Shown here piece by piece: positions 10,968 to 23,401 of a stretch of DNA of 64,000 nt. Source of the stretch: Chimonanthus salicifolius (Eukaryota > Streptophyta > Magnoliopsida > Laurales > Calycanthaceae). The notes under the pieces were generated by a model. It was not told the DNA's origin. It did not search any database and saw only the letters and a list, made by a program, of their open reading frames with translations. Each line of letters begins with the position of its first letter. Positions within the stretch are counted from its first letter, which is position 1. The stretch lies in NCBI GenBank assembly GCA_013350335.1, contig CM023539.1, positions 45,866,631 through 45,930,630 on the forward strand, read 5' to 3'. The position numbers and the translations under genes are program-made.

Positions 10968-11661
10968 ATGCTTCTTTGGTTCTTTATTTAATTCCTTTAC
11001 TTCCTTATTGATGAGCTTCTAGACAATTTCTCTGCATTGTTTCTTGACATCATAATTCATCTTCCTATGTATTGTAGGGACAAGTGATGTTAGTTATTCT
11101 CCTATTTCAACACAAATAAATAAATAAGCTTCTTCTAGAACTAGTGAAGTAAATGCTGTGTTTCCAGCTTAAAGCTTTGTAAGGTGCTTGATATTAATGG
11201 TTTCCACATTCAAACGACATCTTATACATTTTTCTATGTTGGCATCTTGTTATGGTTTTGAAGACTATGATATCTTGCAATTTCTGCTCATGTAACTTAT
11301 AACAGTTTATTGGGTGCATGGGGAGATGGGGCTTTCTTCTTGTATCTTACTTTGGCGGTGGAGTATTGTACACACAGCGTTATTTCTGATTCTCAGTTGT
11401 TTTTTTCCTGTGAACCTTTCATTACTCTCCTATAGTTGGCTCCATCTCATTTGCATCATCTACGTAAATTAATGAAAGTATTTGTCACTGATTAAAAAAA
11501 AAAACTTATGACAGCTTATTACACACCATTTCAGGTTTGGAAAGCAAATACGATATGCTTCTCGTAAAATGAGAGCAGATACCAGGAAGCGTGAGAAGGG
11601 TAGGTTTGTGAAGACTGGTGAGGCTTATGATTATGATCCTTTAGTGGCCAAAAATTGCTGA
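8891..11661 (+). CDS. CONSTANS-like B-box/CCT transcription regulator (group III)
   Basis: Four exons join in phase: 8891-9478, 9643-9849, 10287-10630 and 11535-11661, giving 421 aa. Each intron is GT-AG. B-box 1 has its zinc ligands at C6, C9, C18, D21, C26, C29, H34 and H43. The second, divergent B-box has C49, C52, C61, D64, C69 and C72. The CCT domain (about residues 371-413) begins [10 protein letters not shown], is split by the last intron, and continues [15 protein letters not shown]. Two B-boxes with a divergent second one, plus the motif CYSGCPS after them, place it near Arabidopsis COL9 and COL10; I do not assign an exact ortholog. Such proteins act in the nucleus, binding CCAAT-type or CORE promoter elements with NF-Y partners in light and flowering responses. 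The start is the first ATG of a pair (8891); an in-frame upstream TTG is not a plausible start. No disabling change was seen. Confidence 0.93.
10911..10964. repeat. Compound (TA)n(GA)n microsatellite
   Basis: About 12 TA units run into about 14 GA units within intron 3 of the CO-like gene. It is likely length-variable. Confidence 0.95.
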
Positions 11662-12600
11662 GGGACTTCCATGGTTCTCTTCACCTGTCTGGGCTAAGGT
11701 ATCAAACTAGCATGCTTGCATAAAGCTTGATACAACTCAACGTACATTATCCTTGCTGTGGAATATATGGTCATAGAAGCATGTGATCTCATTAGAAGTC
11801 ACACCAAGTTCATGATAAATATAAATCCATCATCATTTAAAGAAAAAAAAATGAAGGAAAAGAAAATTTTGTCATTATTTATTTAACATAAGCTTTCTTG
11901 AAGGCAGTTGTTTCAGAATTCTCTTCGGACATGTCTCCATGCGTCTTACTGACTGGACGTTGCTTCCAGATGAGCAATTTTGTTGATCCATACAAATAAT
12001 TGATCATTTATATCTTTAATGTCTGGGGCAAAACTTCAACATGTCACATCAAATGGATTGCAACAAATGTTGTGGTACTGCTATTTTTTACCATAGGGAT
12101 GCTTGCGGACTGCTTTTGTTGAAATCCAAACTAAGAGACTCACGTACATCTTTGCTTGGAGAGTGCTATTTCAAAGCCCATCAAAGTGACTGAATATGTT
12201 TTGGCAATAGTTAAAAACTCAAAAATCATTTTGAAATCCAAGCCAAGCCCAAATTGTTTGGTGTTTTGTCAAACTGACATTTGTTTTTATAAAAAAAAAA
12301 GTCAGGGGAACACATTTACTTGTTTAATCGAAATTCAGATAAGTTGAATCAACTTGGACTAGTAGGGGAAGTTTTTGGATTATGCATACAATAAAGTAGT
12401 CGACATTCCATGTACTAGAGGAGATCCTGACTCACTGACTTGTATAAATTGAAATTCAATTAAGTTGAGTTGGGTGATGAAGCAAGTTTTAGACTACGCA
12501 ATGTACTAAAATCTTGCAAATTTTAGTTAGGAGGAAACTGCTTTCAATGTTCCATACTTAAAATCTTGAATATGTCTTGTATAATGTTGTGCAAATTTTA
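11662..12600. other. 3' flank of the CO-like gene
   Basis: This holds the probable 3' UTR and flanking DNA. No further exon, RNA gene or clear repeat was recognised. Confidence 0.4.
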
Positions 12601-15600
12601 AATTTATAACTCGCAGGTGCACGAACCATTAGATAGTATAGCGATTAAGTGTGAGGTCGAACCCATCGGAACTTAGGAAAATATATGCATGAAAATTATA
12701 TTATTGAATTAAGTATTTTAAGAATTTTGAGAAATATGGAGATAAATCATAAATATGAAATAATTTATCTAATATATGAGTTTTAATCTTAATTTAGAAA
12801 CATTCTAGATTTAAATATAGAATCTAACAATTTAACTAATTTTAATTAAGATGGTGGAATTAATATAAAAATTATAAACAATCTCAATTTAACTTAGAAA
12901 ACATAAATTAAGATGCAATTAAATTATTTCTAACCTAGTTCATCAATTTCAAGAGTTTTTGAATTTATAAACAAAAATAAAATTTAAAACACGTAAACTA
13001 CTTTTGTACATATTTACAGTGGAACTGGGTTAAAGAATTATAGAGGCTTTATTTTTCATATTTTAAAAATAATATCAAAGCCTAGAATACAGAGCTCACA
13101 TTTATTATTTATCATGCACTCAAATTCTTCATCTATTAACATCCTCATTATGAAATTTATGAAATCAATTAAAATAAGAAAATTCAAATCCGGTCTGAGG
13201 CTAAATAAATTTTTAACTTGTAATTTCAAATCTAAAAGTTTTTCTACTCTTAAAAAGAGCCTTATACTGAAAAAATCAAGTTCTATTCAGTATAAAATAT
13301 TTTTCTGCCTTCATTGTGCAACTTAGAAAATCTCTAACATAAATCCATAAAAAGAATTAAAATAAAATCAAACTTTCATCGTACAAAAATAAATAAGTGG
13401 AAAACCATATTTCTAAGGATTTTTCTGCCTTTTAATTATTAATAAAATTTAGAATTAAGAATTTCAATGCATTGGATTTTAGATTTAAATAAAAACAAAA
13501 CAAGAAGATTCATGGACTTTTTTAATTTATAACTGAAATTAATCACATTGACATTAAATTGAAGAAAATAAAAATAAAGAAATTATACTAAGACATAAAT
13601 TAACATAAAAAGAACTAATTACAAAAGAATAAAATAAAATAAAATACAAAACACTAACCACAAAAGAACTCCAAAATTATCACCGCTCTAAATCCTCCAA
13701 AAATCTCAGTCAGGTTCGAATGTTACTGCACCCAAGCCATCAATTTATAATGTTTAGAGAGGATAACTAGGCAAGGCCACGTGGGACCCAACTTCCATTC
13801 TCACCCGATTCTAAATTGTACACACCAATTTCCCTTTCTTTTCTCTCTTCAGTCGGCCATGTAGTCACTCGATCATCCCTTTTATATTTCTTTCCTTCTT
13901 TTTTTCTCTTTCCTTTTATTCTTCTATCCTCTATTCTCTCCATTGATTTTCGGTGCTGTAGAGTTTTCATCAAACACTGTCTGTTGTTTTGCTGTCCACC
14001 GATGTGCTGCTCTGTTATCCTCTTGAAACGCCTATGCTCTCTGCTCTTTCCCTTTGCTTGCACTGCTGCATACTCAATTGTTTCTTGGTAACTTATCTTG
14101 CATGATTTCTTCCTTCACTCCGTTGATACATACTGCTGTAGGAACTGGTTGCTGATTTGTTTCTAGTTCTTCTTATTACTGCAGATTTTGTATCAACTTA
14201 TTTTTCTTGATACATTGGCTGTTACCGCTGATCTGTGTTGCTGCATGAGTATTACTTGCTCTGCTTTTGGCTTCTTGTGCTTTACTTTGTCATCTTTCTT
14301 CTTGCTTACCAACGAAAATATCTGCTGCCTTTAATTTCTTTTTGCAACTTTCTTCCTCTCATCTTGAGGCAGTCCTCTTCCCGCACAGAGTTGTCGTCAA
14401 TTAGACTTTGAATGGGACTCAATGTATGCATAACAATTCACCAACCTGACAAGACATAAAAATACACTTAATTAGATAAAATTAATTAATATAATATATT
14501 AACAAATATAATTTTAGAATATATAATATATTACAATAATAATATAAAATAAACAAAATTTAAGAACTAACTAATCCAATAGTAAAAGGTAAAATTATCA
14601 TTTTCAGTGCTTATCATATAGTTGAGTGAATCATGGTCATGCAATAAGAGCTGATATCAAGAAGAGAGAATTAGATGTGATAAGTGGCTTCCAATGATAT
14701 AAATATAGTTTTAGAACTTAAAAGCCCAATTACTCATTTGCATCCTAAGTTTGGTTCCCTGCCAAAACTCCTCAGGAATAAGGAATAAAACAGAGTTCTT
14801 AAGCCAAACTCAGGAATACTCAATATAACAGGTTATAACAGACTGAGAAACTACTTCTGAACTCGATTGGATTTTTACCTGAATGGAGCTTTCAAGAGTT
14901 TTCAACTACTACCAACAAGAGAAAAATTAGGGTGTTTCCAACTTGAGGCACACAGACATCTTAGGAAGTGCTGCTCTTCACTCGCTAAAAGAATTGTCAT
15001 CAATGTAAAGATTTGGCTCGGACAAGCTTTGGCCAAAATAGACCTGCATCCACATGTAAACAAAGAAATTGAGAGCAAATTCATCCACCAAAAGTCAAGA
15101 CATGTGACCCTGTGATCATTGAACAAGGCTGATTTTGGGACTGCAACAAGTTGAAGGAGGATAAGGAAAACCAATACAACAAACATAAATAAACTGATAA
15201 AGGCAGGCATTTCCTTTAGGTCCTTTAGATCCTTAGCAAATCCATCTTTCAGCTGATAATCTGGTATGCTGAACAGGGCTGGCACTGCAATTTCACAATT
15301 GTGACATTGAGCACTTTCAAACTGCTACTGACTGTTGATAATTTTCTGGAAAAAAAAAAAAAAAAGATTACTGTCAAATGAATTGTTTAAAAGGGATAAA
15401 AAATGAAAAAAAAAATGAGAGAAATACTAAGATAAATAAAAACAGAGATATTGTGGTAGACTCAAGGGTCAACGGTCATCGTAGTATATGTGAGACTTTG
15501 AGACTATAAACAGGGCCCATGATTCATTCATCCAGACCATTGACCTGGTGGTCATGCTATCATGTGTGTAAGGCCTCTTTTACATCTAATGACAAAGAAC

Positions 15601-15829
15601 ACAGTTGCAAATTTCAATCATGCCGATGAATGGATTAAGCTTCATTGGATTTGTGATCTTTTGAGGTATGACCCATCCATCTTTTGGTCTTTAATGGCCT
15701 GGATCATCAACAAAATAGCCTTGTAGGTATGATTTTTTTTTCTTAAGAACACTTTAGTTTATAGTTTTCACCTTCATATTTCTGTTCTTGTGCTGCTTGT
15801 TGCTGCTTCTATGTCAAGGAAAATGGATT
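12600..15829. other. Gene-free stretch, probably transposon-derived
   Basis: Near 12610 the phrase CGCAGGTGCACGAACC...AAGTGTGAGGTCGAACCC is of a kind that recurs at element borders in plant genomes, but I cannot name the family. After it come about 1.1 kb of AT-rich DNA and then a T/C-rich tract (13800-14400). The frames 13767-14063 minus, 13816-14091 plus and 14902-15285 minus overlap or lack homology and are not supported as genes. Confidence 0.35.
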
Positions 15830-16230
15830 GGAGGATACTTTTGGTGCCAGGATTGTTCCATTCCAATGAATCCCACCACTCTACTTCCATAAATGTAACC
15901 ATGAACTGCAGATGTTGGATTCTCCATTGAAAGAGGGAGATTCCTTAGTTGAGGGCAAGAGTTTAATTTGATATTTTGCAGAGAATTGCATATTAATACC
16001 CTGTAGCAAATTCACTTCAGTTTTGGAGATGTCAGTGACAGGCTCCTTAGCCTCGGGAGTTTGATGGAATTTCCTGTAACATTATTTTTATCAATCTCAC
16101 ATGTCTCATGATCATATTCATCTTCATGTTCTTCTTGTTCTTCTTCTTCTTCTTCTTCCACTACCATCTGCTCCATACTTTCACAGCTGTAGACCATCAT
16201 GTGCTCAAGGTTTTGGAGACTTTGCAGCAA
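15830..16230 (-). pseudogene. NLR disease-resistance LRR fragment
   Basis: On the minus strand the text LLQSLQNLEHMMVYSCESME, a run of E residues, then LPRLRSLSLTSPKLK is the C-terminal leucine-rich-repeat pattern of CC-NBS-LRR proteins (compare the usual form LQNLEEI.V..C..MEEI...LP.L..L.L..LP.L). A TGA stop at 16012-16014 follows PKLK. Beyond it the same frame continues with LRR-like sequence: SLQNIKLNSCPQLRNLPLSM. No NB-ARC or coiled-coil exon is found upstream, and stops precede the first residue. It is therefore a truncated, stop-bearing relic of an immune-receptor gene, left between two convergent genes. Confidence 0.75.
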
Positions 16231-16955
16231 CTATTATGAGAACAAACACTTCAGTTTAGGACAACCACTAATGCGCAATCAATTTAATTATATTTTATGC
16301 ATTAAAAGTTAAAACGCTATGTAATGTCTTACCGTTGCAATCTTAGTTAAAAATAATAAGAAGAATTTATAAATTATGTTACACACTATCCAGCATTATT
16401 AAATCCATAAAAATACACCATTTTCCCTATATTCTCTTCCTATACAATAAAAAATAACAAATAAAGTCATTGTTTCTCATATATACCTTCAGATAATGAG
16501 AACTTTTTTGCAAATTTTTTAAGATAGTCTTTGGATTGAATTGTTGATTAAATTTAAAAAGTAAAATATGGTAACTTTTTATTGATATAAGAAATTTGAT
16601 TGAAAGTTGAAAGTCAACAATAAATTTAGTAAACCAGTTTTCAATGGATAATTTATTTACTCACCTCATTGTTTCTATCTTCTCAGACAGTGTAATCAAA
16701 TTCTTTCACTTCTTTGCAAATTGCAACACAGTTTCAATTTATATAGAATTGCACCCAAAGAGAATGCCTTAATTTTGTTTAAAGAACCAAAAAATACATT
16801 ACAAATCTCTCTCTCTCAATTATAAACAGCATAGCTTTCCTTGAACAATTTATAATAACTCATTTGGATACGCTTTCGAAGCCCTGCAGTTTTGGGTCTT
16901 TGGTTGCTCTCATGCACATCTTCTTCTTCCATAACATTTCTTTTCAAAGGCCAGC

Positions 16956-19900
16956 CTAAGAAGCTGTGATTTTACATGTTTGGATGAACCTGTCAGACAA
17001 GTCGACGTACTTTGTCCACAAAGGTCTGAAACGTGGAAAGGCTATCTCAAGCCATGGCTTTGCTCGGCCATTGAAATGGATGACAGCAGCTTCCTTTGCT
17101 TCTTTGACACTAGTGTGTTGTTGGTATCCAAGTCCTAACATGTGCCAGAAGGGATCAATAACATGAACATTGCCATTGAAGGCAATTAAAGCAGGTGGTA
17201 GAGTCCCTATATGCCATAAGCTCAGACCTGTTTCCAAGTTCTACAACAGAAGTAGAGGTAAGTTAGTCAAACTATTAAGAATGGAGCTGTGTTTAGATGA
17301 GGAGTAAATTTTGTAGGGGTGGATAACCAATTATGAATATCCTTTACTTTAAAAGGTGTTTTCAAAAGTGAAAGTGGAGAGGTAAACAAGGGTAAAATTG
17401 AAATTTTTTACTCTTACCTTTTAGTTACCAAACAAGGATAATGAGGGGTAGCACCTCATTTTCCTTACACTCCCTCATCCAAATGCAACCTGGGTATCTA
17501 TCCCAAAGGCTAGTCTGTTTTTTTTTTTAAATGGTGTTTATCTTTTAAATTTATAATCTATTGAAATGAAGCTCTTGACCTTTCTATAGTTTAAAAATAA
17601 TTCCTTCATTGTTTATTAAAATCTCAAGAAAGTCCCCTGGCACTTAAAAATGGGCCGGGCTTGCCAGGCTTGTTGTGAATTTACTACCTTTTGAAGCCAG
17701 TAATGGTATGTTTGGCTGATGTTGGTCTTCCTCCACGCCTCCAAATCAAAGATATTCACGCCATAGGCCCAAGCACACTCGTCGCCGTCAAAGGTCTCAG
17801 CTATCAATGGATGTGAAAAGTTGAGATAGTTCTTCCACCTCAATGACATGAACGACTTGCCATTGCCTCTACATGTCTCAACAGCTCCATTAACCTTCCC
17901 TTTGAGATCGATGTCCCAGAGTGGTGAGAGATCAAACTGGACGACGATATCATCGTCAAGGAAAACTACCTTCTCCAAGCTTGGGAACAGCTGCAACGTA
18001 GTGCTTTCATTAACATCTCAAATATGGAGAATGAGAAGGATCGAACCTTCAAAAGGATGGATGTAATATTAATGATATGATGTGTATTGCTGTATATAAT
18101 CACTATTGGGAATGTGCTTCCAGTCTAAAAGACTAACATGATAAGTAGAGAATTCAGTCTCATATAAGTCCTTAGTTTCCCCCCAACTCCCACCACTCCC
18201 CTACAACCAATTTGGGATTCTCATTCGTAATGCAATCATCTCATTCAACTAGAGGATCCCTGAGTTCACATACGTTGGAGTTGTGGACCTAACTCTGATA
18301 CCACTATTGGAACCGGACTTCTAGCCCAAAAAACTAGCCTGATAGGTGGATTATTCAGTCTCATATAAGTCTTTAGTTTTTCCCCTCAAAACCAATTTGA
18401 GACTCTCGCTCGTACCCCAACGATCACAACAAAGAACTCATTATTACAAAAAATAGTCAACAACCCACATCTTTTACCTCGGGTAGATGTATACGAATAT
18501 GTTTCATCCCTGAACTGTACTTGGGACTAAATGCTTGTAGTTTTGAAGATACAACATAAGGCTTCTCGCTGGCATTTGTAACTACCGCTGATGAACCTCC
18601 TTGGAAATTCAATCTCGTACTTGGATCTTTCTCCATTGCTTCGAGGACGGGAACTCTCCCCTTGCTAAACCAATCAAAGTGGTGCAAACCCTTCACCTCA
18701 ATGACGGCAGGCGTCAGCGGGTGCAACGAGAACCAGGCGTGCATGGAAGCATAGGTCTTGCGGTCGGTGATGATATGGAGGACAACCTTTTCTGGGCGCA
18801 ATGAATTTTGGACAAGTGATGCCGCGACGACGGAGGCCGCGAGGACGTTATCAGAGGCAAGGATGAAATGGAAGTAGTCATTATCGACGAGCGCCGGAAC
18901 ACTCTCCGGTGTGGGGAGCTGGAGGCGTGCATCGGCGTTGGAGGAGTGCTCATTGGCCAATCTCAAGGCCAAGCAATGGAGCTGCTTGGGTATGCTGCTC
19001 GATGCTACATGCCGATATAAATACTCTTGAATTTTAGCATTCCTGGTCTTCTCTTCCAAGAGGGAGACCTGAAAGTTAAAACTCTCTCTTTTAGTATTGT
19101 AAAGATAAGCTCAAAAACAGGGCTTGGGCTTGGGCTTGGGCTTGGGCTTGGGCTTGGGCTTGGGCTTGGGCTTGGGCTTGGGCTTGGGCTCAGCTTGTAT
19201 TCACTATTTAAGTTTTAATTTAATTTCAATTTAATTATTAATTTAGTTGAAAATATCAATAAAGTCGAGTTCGTGTTAGTTGATACTTGAAAGCTTACGT
19301 TAGAATGTGGTAAAAAAGTAGAAATTATAATTCAACTACTAATAAATAATTAGGTCACAAATATCAATCCCAAGCCTTAATCTGCCACATCAGGTTCCTG
19401 TTGGTTGGTACTTGGTAGGTTGTGTTAGGATATAGCACTAGGAAGGTAACATACTAACATGTATTGTTTTGTTCTAAATTAATTTAATTTGAACTCAACA
19501 AAATCATTAATCTAATGAAAAATGCGAATCTGATTTCAGAATTCTTAGTTCAAAATTGTTATCCAACCGGATTGGATCCATATTCCATACTAAACATGGA
19601 AGAGTTCCATTTTGGAGAGTAATTTTTGGGTTGAATTTCGACGTGAGGACTTTACAAATGTTAATATAATTACAAAATCACATATAATATTTTTATTTTG
19701 GATATGTATTATGTAGTGGATGAGTGGGTCACAACATTTTGGATGTAAAATTGTAGAGTATTATAGAGTAAATTTTAAATTTAAAAGTCATTTTAATTGT
19801 CATATTTAAACATATTAGATTAACAAGGAGATGTTCACCAATGAGGCTTTCTCTACTAAAATTTGATATTGATAATATTCGTTATATGGGTTTTGGACCC

Positions 19901-22900
19901 ACGTAATTATGTCTGATGTAAAAAGGACCATATGATTAGGGTGTGCATGAAGTTCTTCACCCGTTTGATTTTAAATATGTTGAAATCTATGACTCATATT
20001 CAGTGAAACTTTAAAAGCTAAATTGCATAGTTTGGATGTTGAATTGATGGTGAAAATTTAGATACTTCATATCAATATAAGGGATACTTTGAAAGAAACT
20101 CAATCTTTTTGCTTAATCTGAAAAAAAAAAAAAAAATCTCAAACTTTTTTTAAGTTCTTTAAAAAAGTCCTATTTTTCCAAATTAACATATGATATACAA
20201 TTTTCATCTATCATTTCCAAAATTAATGCTACATATTTTTTAACCTCATACAAATTAATGTATAAGCTTTTGAAATTTTGCATTTTGACAGATCGATTTT
20301 TGGGCTTTAATGAAGTATAAAGTCATATCCAACTGTAATTTTTTTTTGAAAATGATAGATTAAAATCCAAAACATGCTTAATTTGGAATGATAAATGACT
20401 TTTTTCCCAAAAATTGAAGTTTAATGGAATTTTTGGCCCATTAAAATATAATCAATTAAAGAATACCTCTAGATTCACTAAACTATTAAAATTCAAACTT
20501 ATATAAAAAAAAAATTAGCCATATAATCAAAGGCCATAAAATTAATATTCAAAGCCAGAAAATCAGATGGCTAAAAACATTAAATGTCTCCAAACTTTTT
20601 AATTTTGGTAAATTTTTAGTTTTAACTTCATTTTGTATGGTAGAATGTGGTATACAATCCTTCCCAAGTACAAATTTGAAAAGATAGATTTAAATTTATG
20701 TAACATGTATTAAATTTAGATAAAAGAGTTTTCTTTTCAAGGTTGCAGATCCTAATCTTGAAAGAGACTAGCATAACTTTTTGAAGGTAAAGGGATGACA
20801 GATTGGTGTTGTTTATTACATACCATTGCCTTGAGCTTCAATGCGAAAGTGTGGGCATCAAATCTGTGGCTCCTCATTTCTGTCATGAACTCTTCTAATG
20901 ACTCTGGAACCTCAGACCCATCATCACCTTTCCTCTCTTCTTTGCTTTCACCTTCTAATACTCTATATATCTCTTCTGGTACCTTCTGCCACAACACCCA
21001 CAAATGCTTTACAAAAAATTTCATTTCAATCATGGTCAAAAACAAAAGAAAATTTACATTCATCTTTTTGTGGGCCATCTGGCTATAAAGACTCAACAAT
21101 CAGAACCGTTCATTCCCTGGCCTGGCAGTGGATGACCCAACTACATGAGATGGTGTAACTATGAACTTTAGAATTCAAAAGATGAATGGCTGAAAACAGT
21201 GGAGAAGGGTTTCAAAATGATCTTTCAATGAAAGGGTTGGTGAGACTCCAATTAGCTGTTTTTTTGTGCAAACTTACCCATTCATGGGTCCCATCATCCT
21301 CCCTTTTTTATTAGAGTTTGGTGGGCCACGTTCTATTAATTATTCTAATTGAAACTTAGAGGTTTGAAGATTACTGTTGATTCATGCCTTCTTCCCCAAA
21401 TCCTGGGCCCTAACCTTTTCCCAATGCATCCTGCAAAAGAGGTAAGAAACCAAGGATTGATATAAGGAATTTCATTTAGTCCTCTCTTAACTCTACAAAA
21501 TAAGATAAAACGTATGAAAGTTTTTATTTTCCTAAGAAAACAAATGATTTGAACTTTTCTAATACGAACTGTGAAAACCAGGTGGTCTGTTTCCTAGGAA
21601 CAGTGTGTAAAGTTCTGGGCCTATATGAGGCCTGAGTACATTTATTAGATGAATTAGACAAAGCTCAACATGCCATGGCCCAAAGCCCATTATCACCTCT
21701 ACTGTTTGTTAACTTGAAAGAAATACCTCTTAAAGAGTTAAAGTTAAGTCACTGACTTAAAAAGTAGGATTTGCTAATATCACACGCTACCCTTTCCAAA
21801 TTCCAACTCCCATTGATCAAGCCTGCCAAACAGAATATCACTTCACATACACACGTGTGCCGCGCGACCCACTTCCCTACCTCTTTCTCTAGGTCCCCTG
21901 ATGACTAATTTGAACCATCTATTAATTGATGAGTCTCACTTTTTAATGAAGTGACACGCATAATTTTTGCACAAAGTAATTGTAATAGATAGGAGGGATG
22001 TCAATGGTGGGCAGTGACAGGTCGGGTCCAATTTGGAAATGAACCCGATTTTTAAGGTGAGGAGTCTGGAGTCGGACCCATCATGGGTCCTGTTGGTTCA
22101 TGGTTGGGGCCACATCCAACCTTAACCCTCCACAGATTCTTCTCAATAATAAAATATGAATAATAAGATGGTACCAACCCCTTTCAAGGTTGGGTGTACC
22201 TCTCATTCAGACTATCATTGGACACCATTTACATTCCTAGGTAAGATCCACTTTCACATCCACACTGATTGATCAACAATTTTTGGTCAGGCTACCTACA
22301 TTTCTAGACAGTGGGGCCCGCTTGGATCTCACACGTGTCATGTTGGTTAATGTAAGATCAGGTTTGAAAAACCCAATTCCATTCAACTTTCAACTGAGTT
22401 AGTTGGACTCAGGTGACTCAATGGGCGACCCAAAGATTTAAACAGGTTCAGAAACACTTCCTTGTCGGACTGTTTAATTGGAACATGAACATGAACCAGT
22501 CCTAATTGTAGCTTCACTCGAAATACAATAGATCAATGAAATGAGTTTTCTAACATTAATTTGACGAGTCAACTCGGTGATGTAGACTTCCATAATTTAC
22601 ATCTGAGACAAGAAGTTCCATTTAGCATTTTCTAATTGTCTGTATACAGGTTTTAAGTATATATTATTTGCATGGGAATATCATCACCCACATACTACAA
22701 AATCTTGGAATGTTAAGATGATCAACAATCAGAGGCATTGTTTATATATATAAAAAAAAAAAAAAGGAACAGAGTACACTCGCAGGCAAAGAAAAGAATG
22801 AGAATAAGAGAAAAACAAACAAGTAATGCATTGTACCTATCGACGAACACTTTGTTTCTCCATCGATTGTATCCATGGCCGTCAACACAAACAGGAAGCG

Positions 22901-23047
22901 AAACAAGAATGTCAAGAACAAGAGAGAATAGAACACCGTCCGGTACGACACCCTCCGCGATCCGACCTTAACCTTGATTAAATCTCTCACTCCTTTCCCC
23001 GGCAGAACTGTCACATGTCTCAAGCTGGGCGATATATGAAGCTGCAT
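16956..23047 (-). CDS. GAUT12: Galacturonosyltransferase 12-like (GAUT12/IRX8), GT8 family
   Basis: Six exons on the minus strand join in phase: 23047-22837, 21430-21375, 20985-20824, 19068-18478, 17990-17688 and 17240-16956. They give 535 aa, the same length as I recall for Arabidopsis GAUT12. The N-terminus MQLHISPSLRHVTV, followed by KVKVGSRR, is typical of this member. A membrane anchor spans about residues 37-57, as expected for a type II Golgi protein. The GT8 metal-binding motif is VVFLDDD (D352-D354) and the C-terminal motif is HFNGRAKPW (H496-W504). IRX8-type proteins act in the Golgi in making the reducing-end structure of glucuronoxylan and/or a pectin subfraction of secondary walls; loss gives irregular xylem in Arabidopsis. 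Exon 2 is only 56 nt (encoding CIGKRLGPRIWGRRHEST) and was placed by homology and splice sites. Introns 3, 4 and 5 carry repeats. Confidence 0.95.
17283..17495. mobile_element. MITE-like element in GAUT12 intron 5
   Basis: The left end GTGTTTAGATGAGGAGTAAA and the reverse complement of the right end (GCATTTGGATGAGGGAGTGT) are related. They enclose about 200 AT-rich, non-coding bp. Ends reading TTTGGATGAGGG are common among plant MITEs. No clear target duplication was identified. Confidence 0.55.
18104..18423 (-). mobile_element. TRIM retroelement in GAUT12 intron 4
   Basis: The two LTRs (18104-18237 and 18305-18423) share TCAGTCTCATATAAGTC and the opening TATTGG. Between them are about 67 bp, ending in CTCTGATACCA (18293-18303), the reverse complement of a Met-tRNA primer site. 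It belongs to the same family as the elements at 5295 and 7837, and it occupies most of the 487-bp intron. It points the same way as the gene. Confidence 0.85.
19120..19190. repeat. (TTGGGC)n array beside GAUT12 exon 4
   Basis: About 12 uninterrupted copies of TTGGGC (GCCCAA in the gene sense) end 52 bp from the acceptor of exon 4 (19068). A frame across it encodes a Leu-Gly run and is an artefact. Confidence 0.95.
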
Positions 23048-23361
23048 TTTGCTGAACTGAAGGAGAGGAGAGAGCAGGAAGAAAAAAGCAAAAGACCTTT
23101 AATCTATCAAGTAGAAACCTCCATTTAGGCAGTCTACGGGGAATTCGGATTCAACTTCAGAATCCCATGTACAGAACTGAGGAGGAAATGTTAGGAATGC
23201 TGTAAATGGAAGTAAGTTTGGGTGTTGAATGTTGCCATCCTTCACCTAACATTGCTTGGTATATGGACTATGTTATATCGTTAATCGGTGTAGTTTCAGA
23301 CAAGAATCTTTGAATGGGGGTGAAGGTTGTTTTGGAAAAGGACTTGGGACTGAGAGGAGAA

Positions 23362-23401
23362 GACTGATTTTTAGGTTTGAGGTTTGAGATTTTATATATT
23401 T
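23362..23401 (-). promoter_or_regulatory. Candidate TATA box of GAUT12
   Basis: On the minus strand AATATATAAAATCTC lies at about 23401-23387. A start site 30 bp downstream would give a 5' UTR of roughly 315 nt before the ATG at 23047. This rests on position and motif only. Confidence 0.35.

Noticed and set aside
14902..15285. 127-codon minus-strand frame with a hydrophobic stretch
   Set aside because: No homology recognised and no flanking exons; the hydrophobic run could be chance in T-rich DNA.
19027..19218. Open frame with a Leu-Gly run
   Set aside because: It is a translation of the (TTGGGC)n array, antisense to GAUT12.
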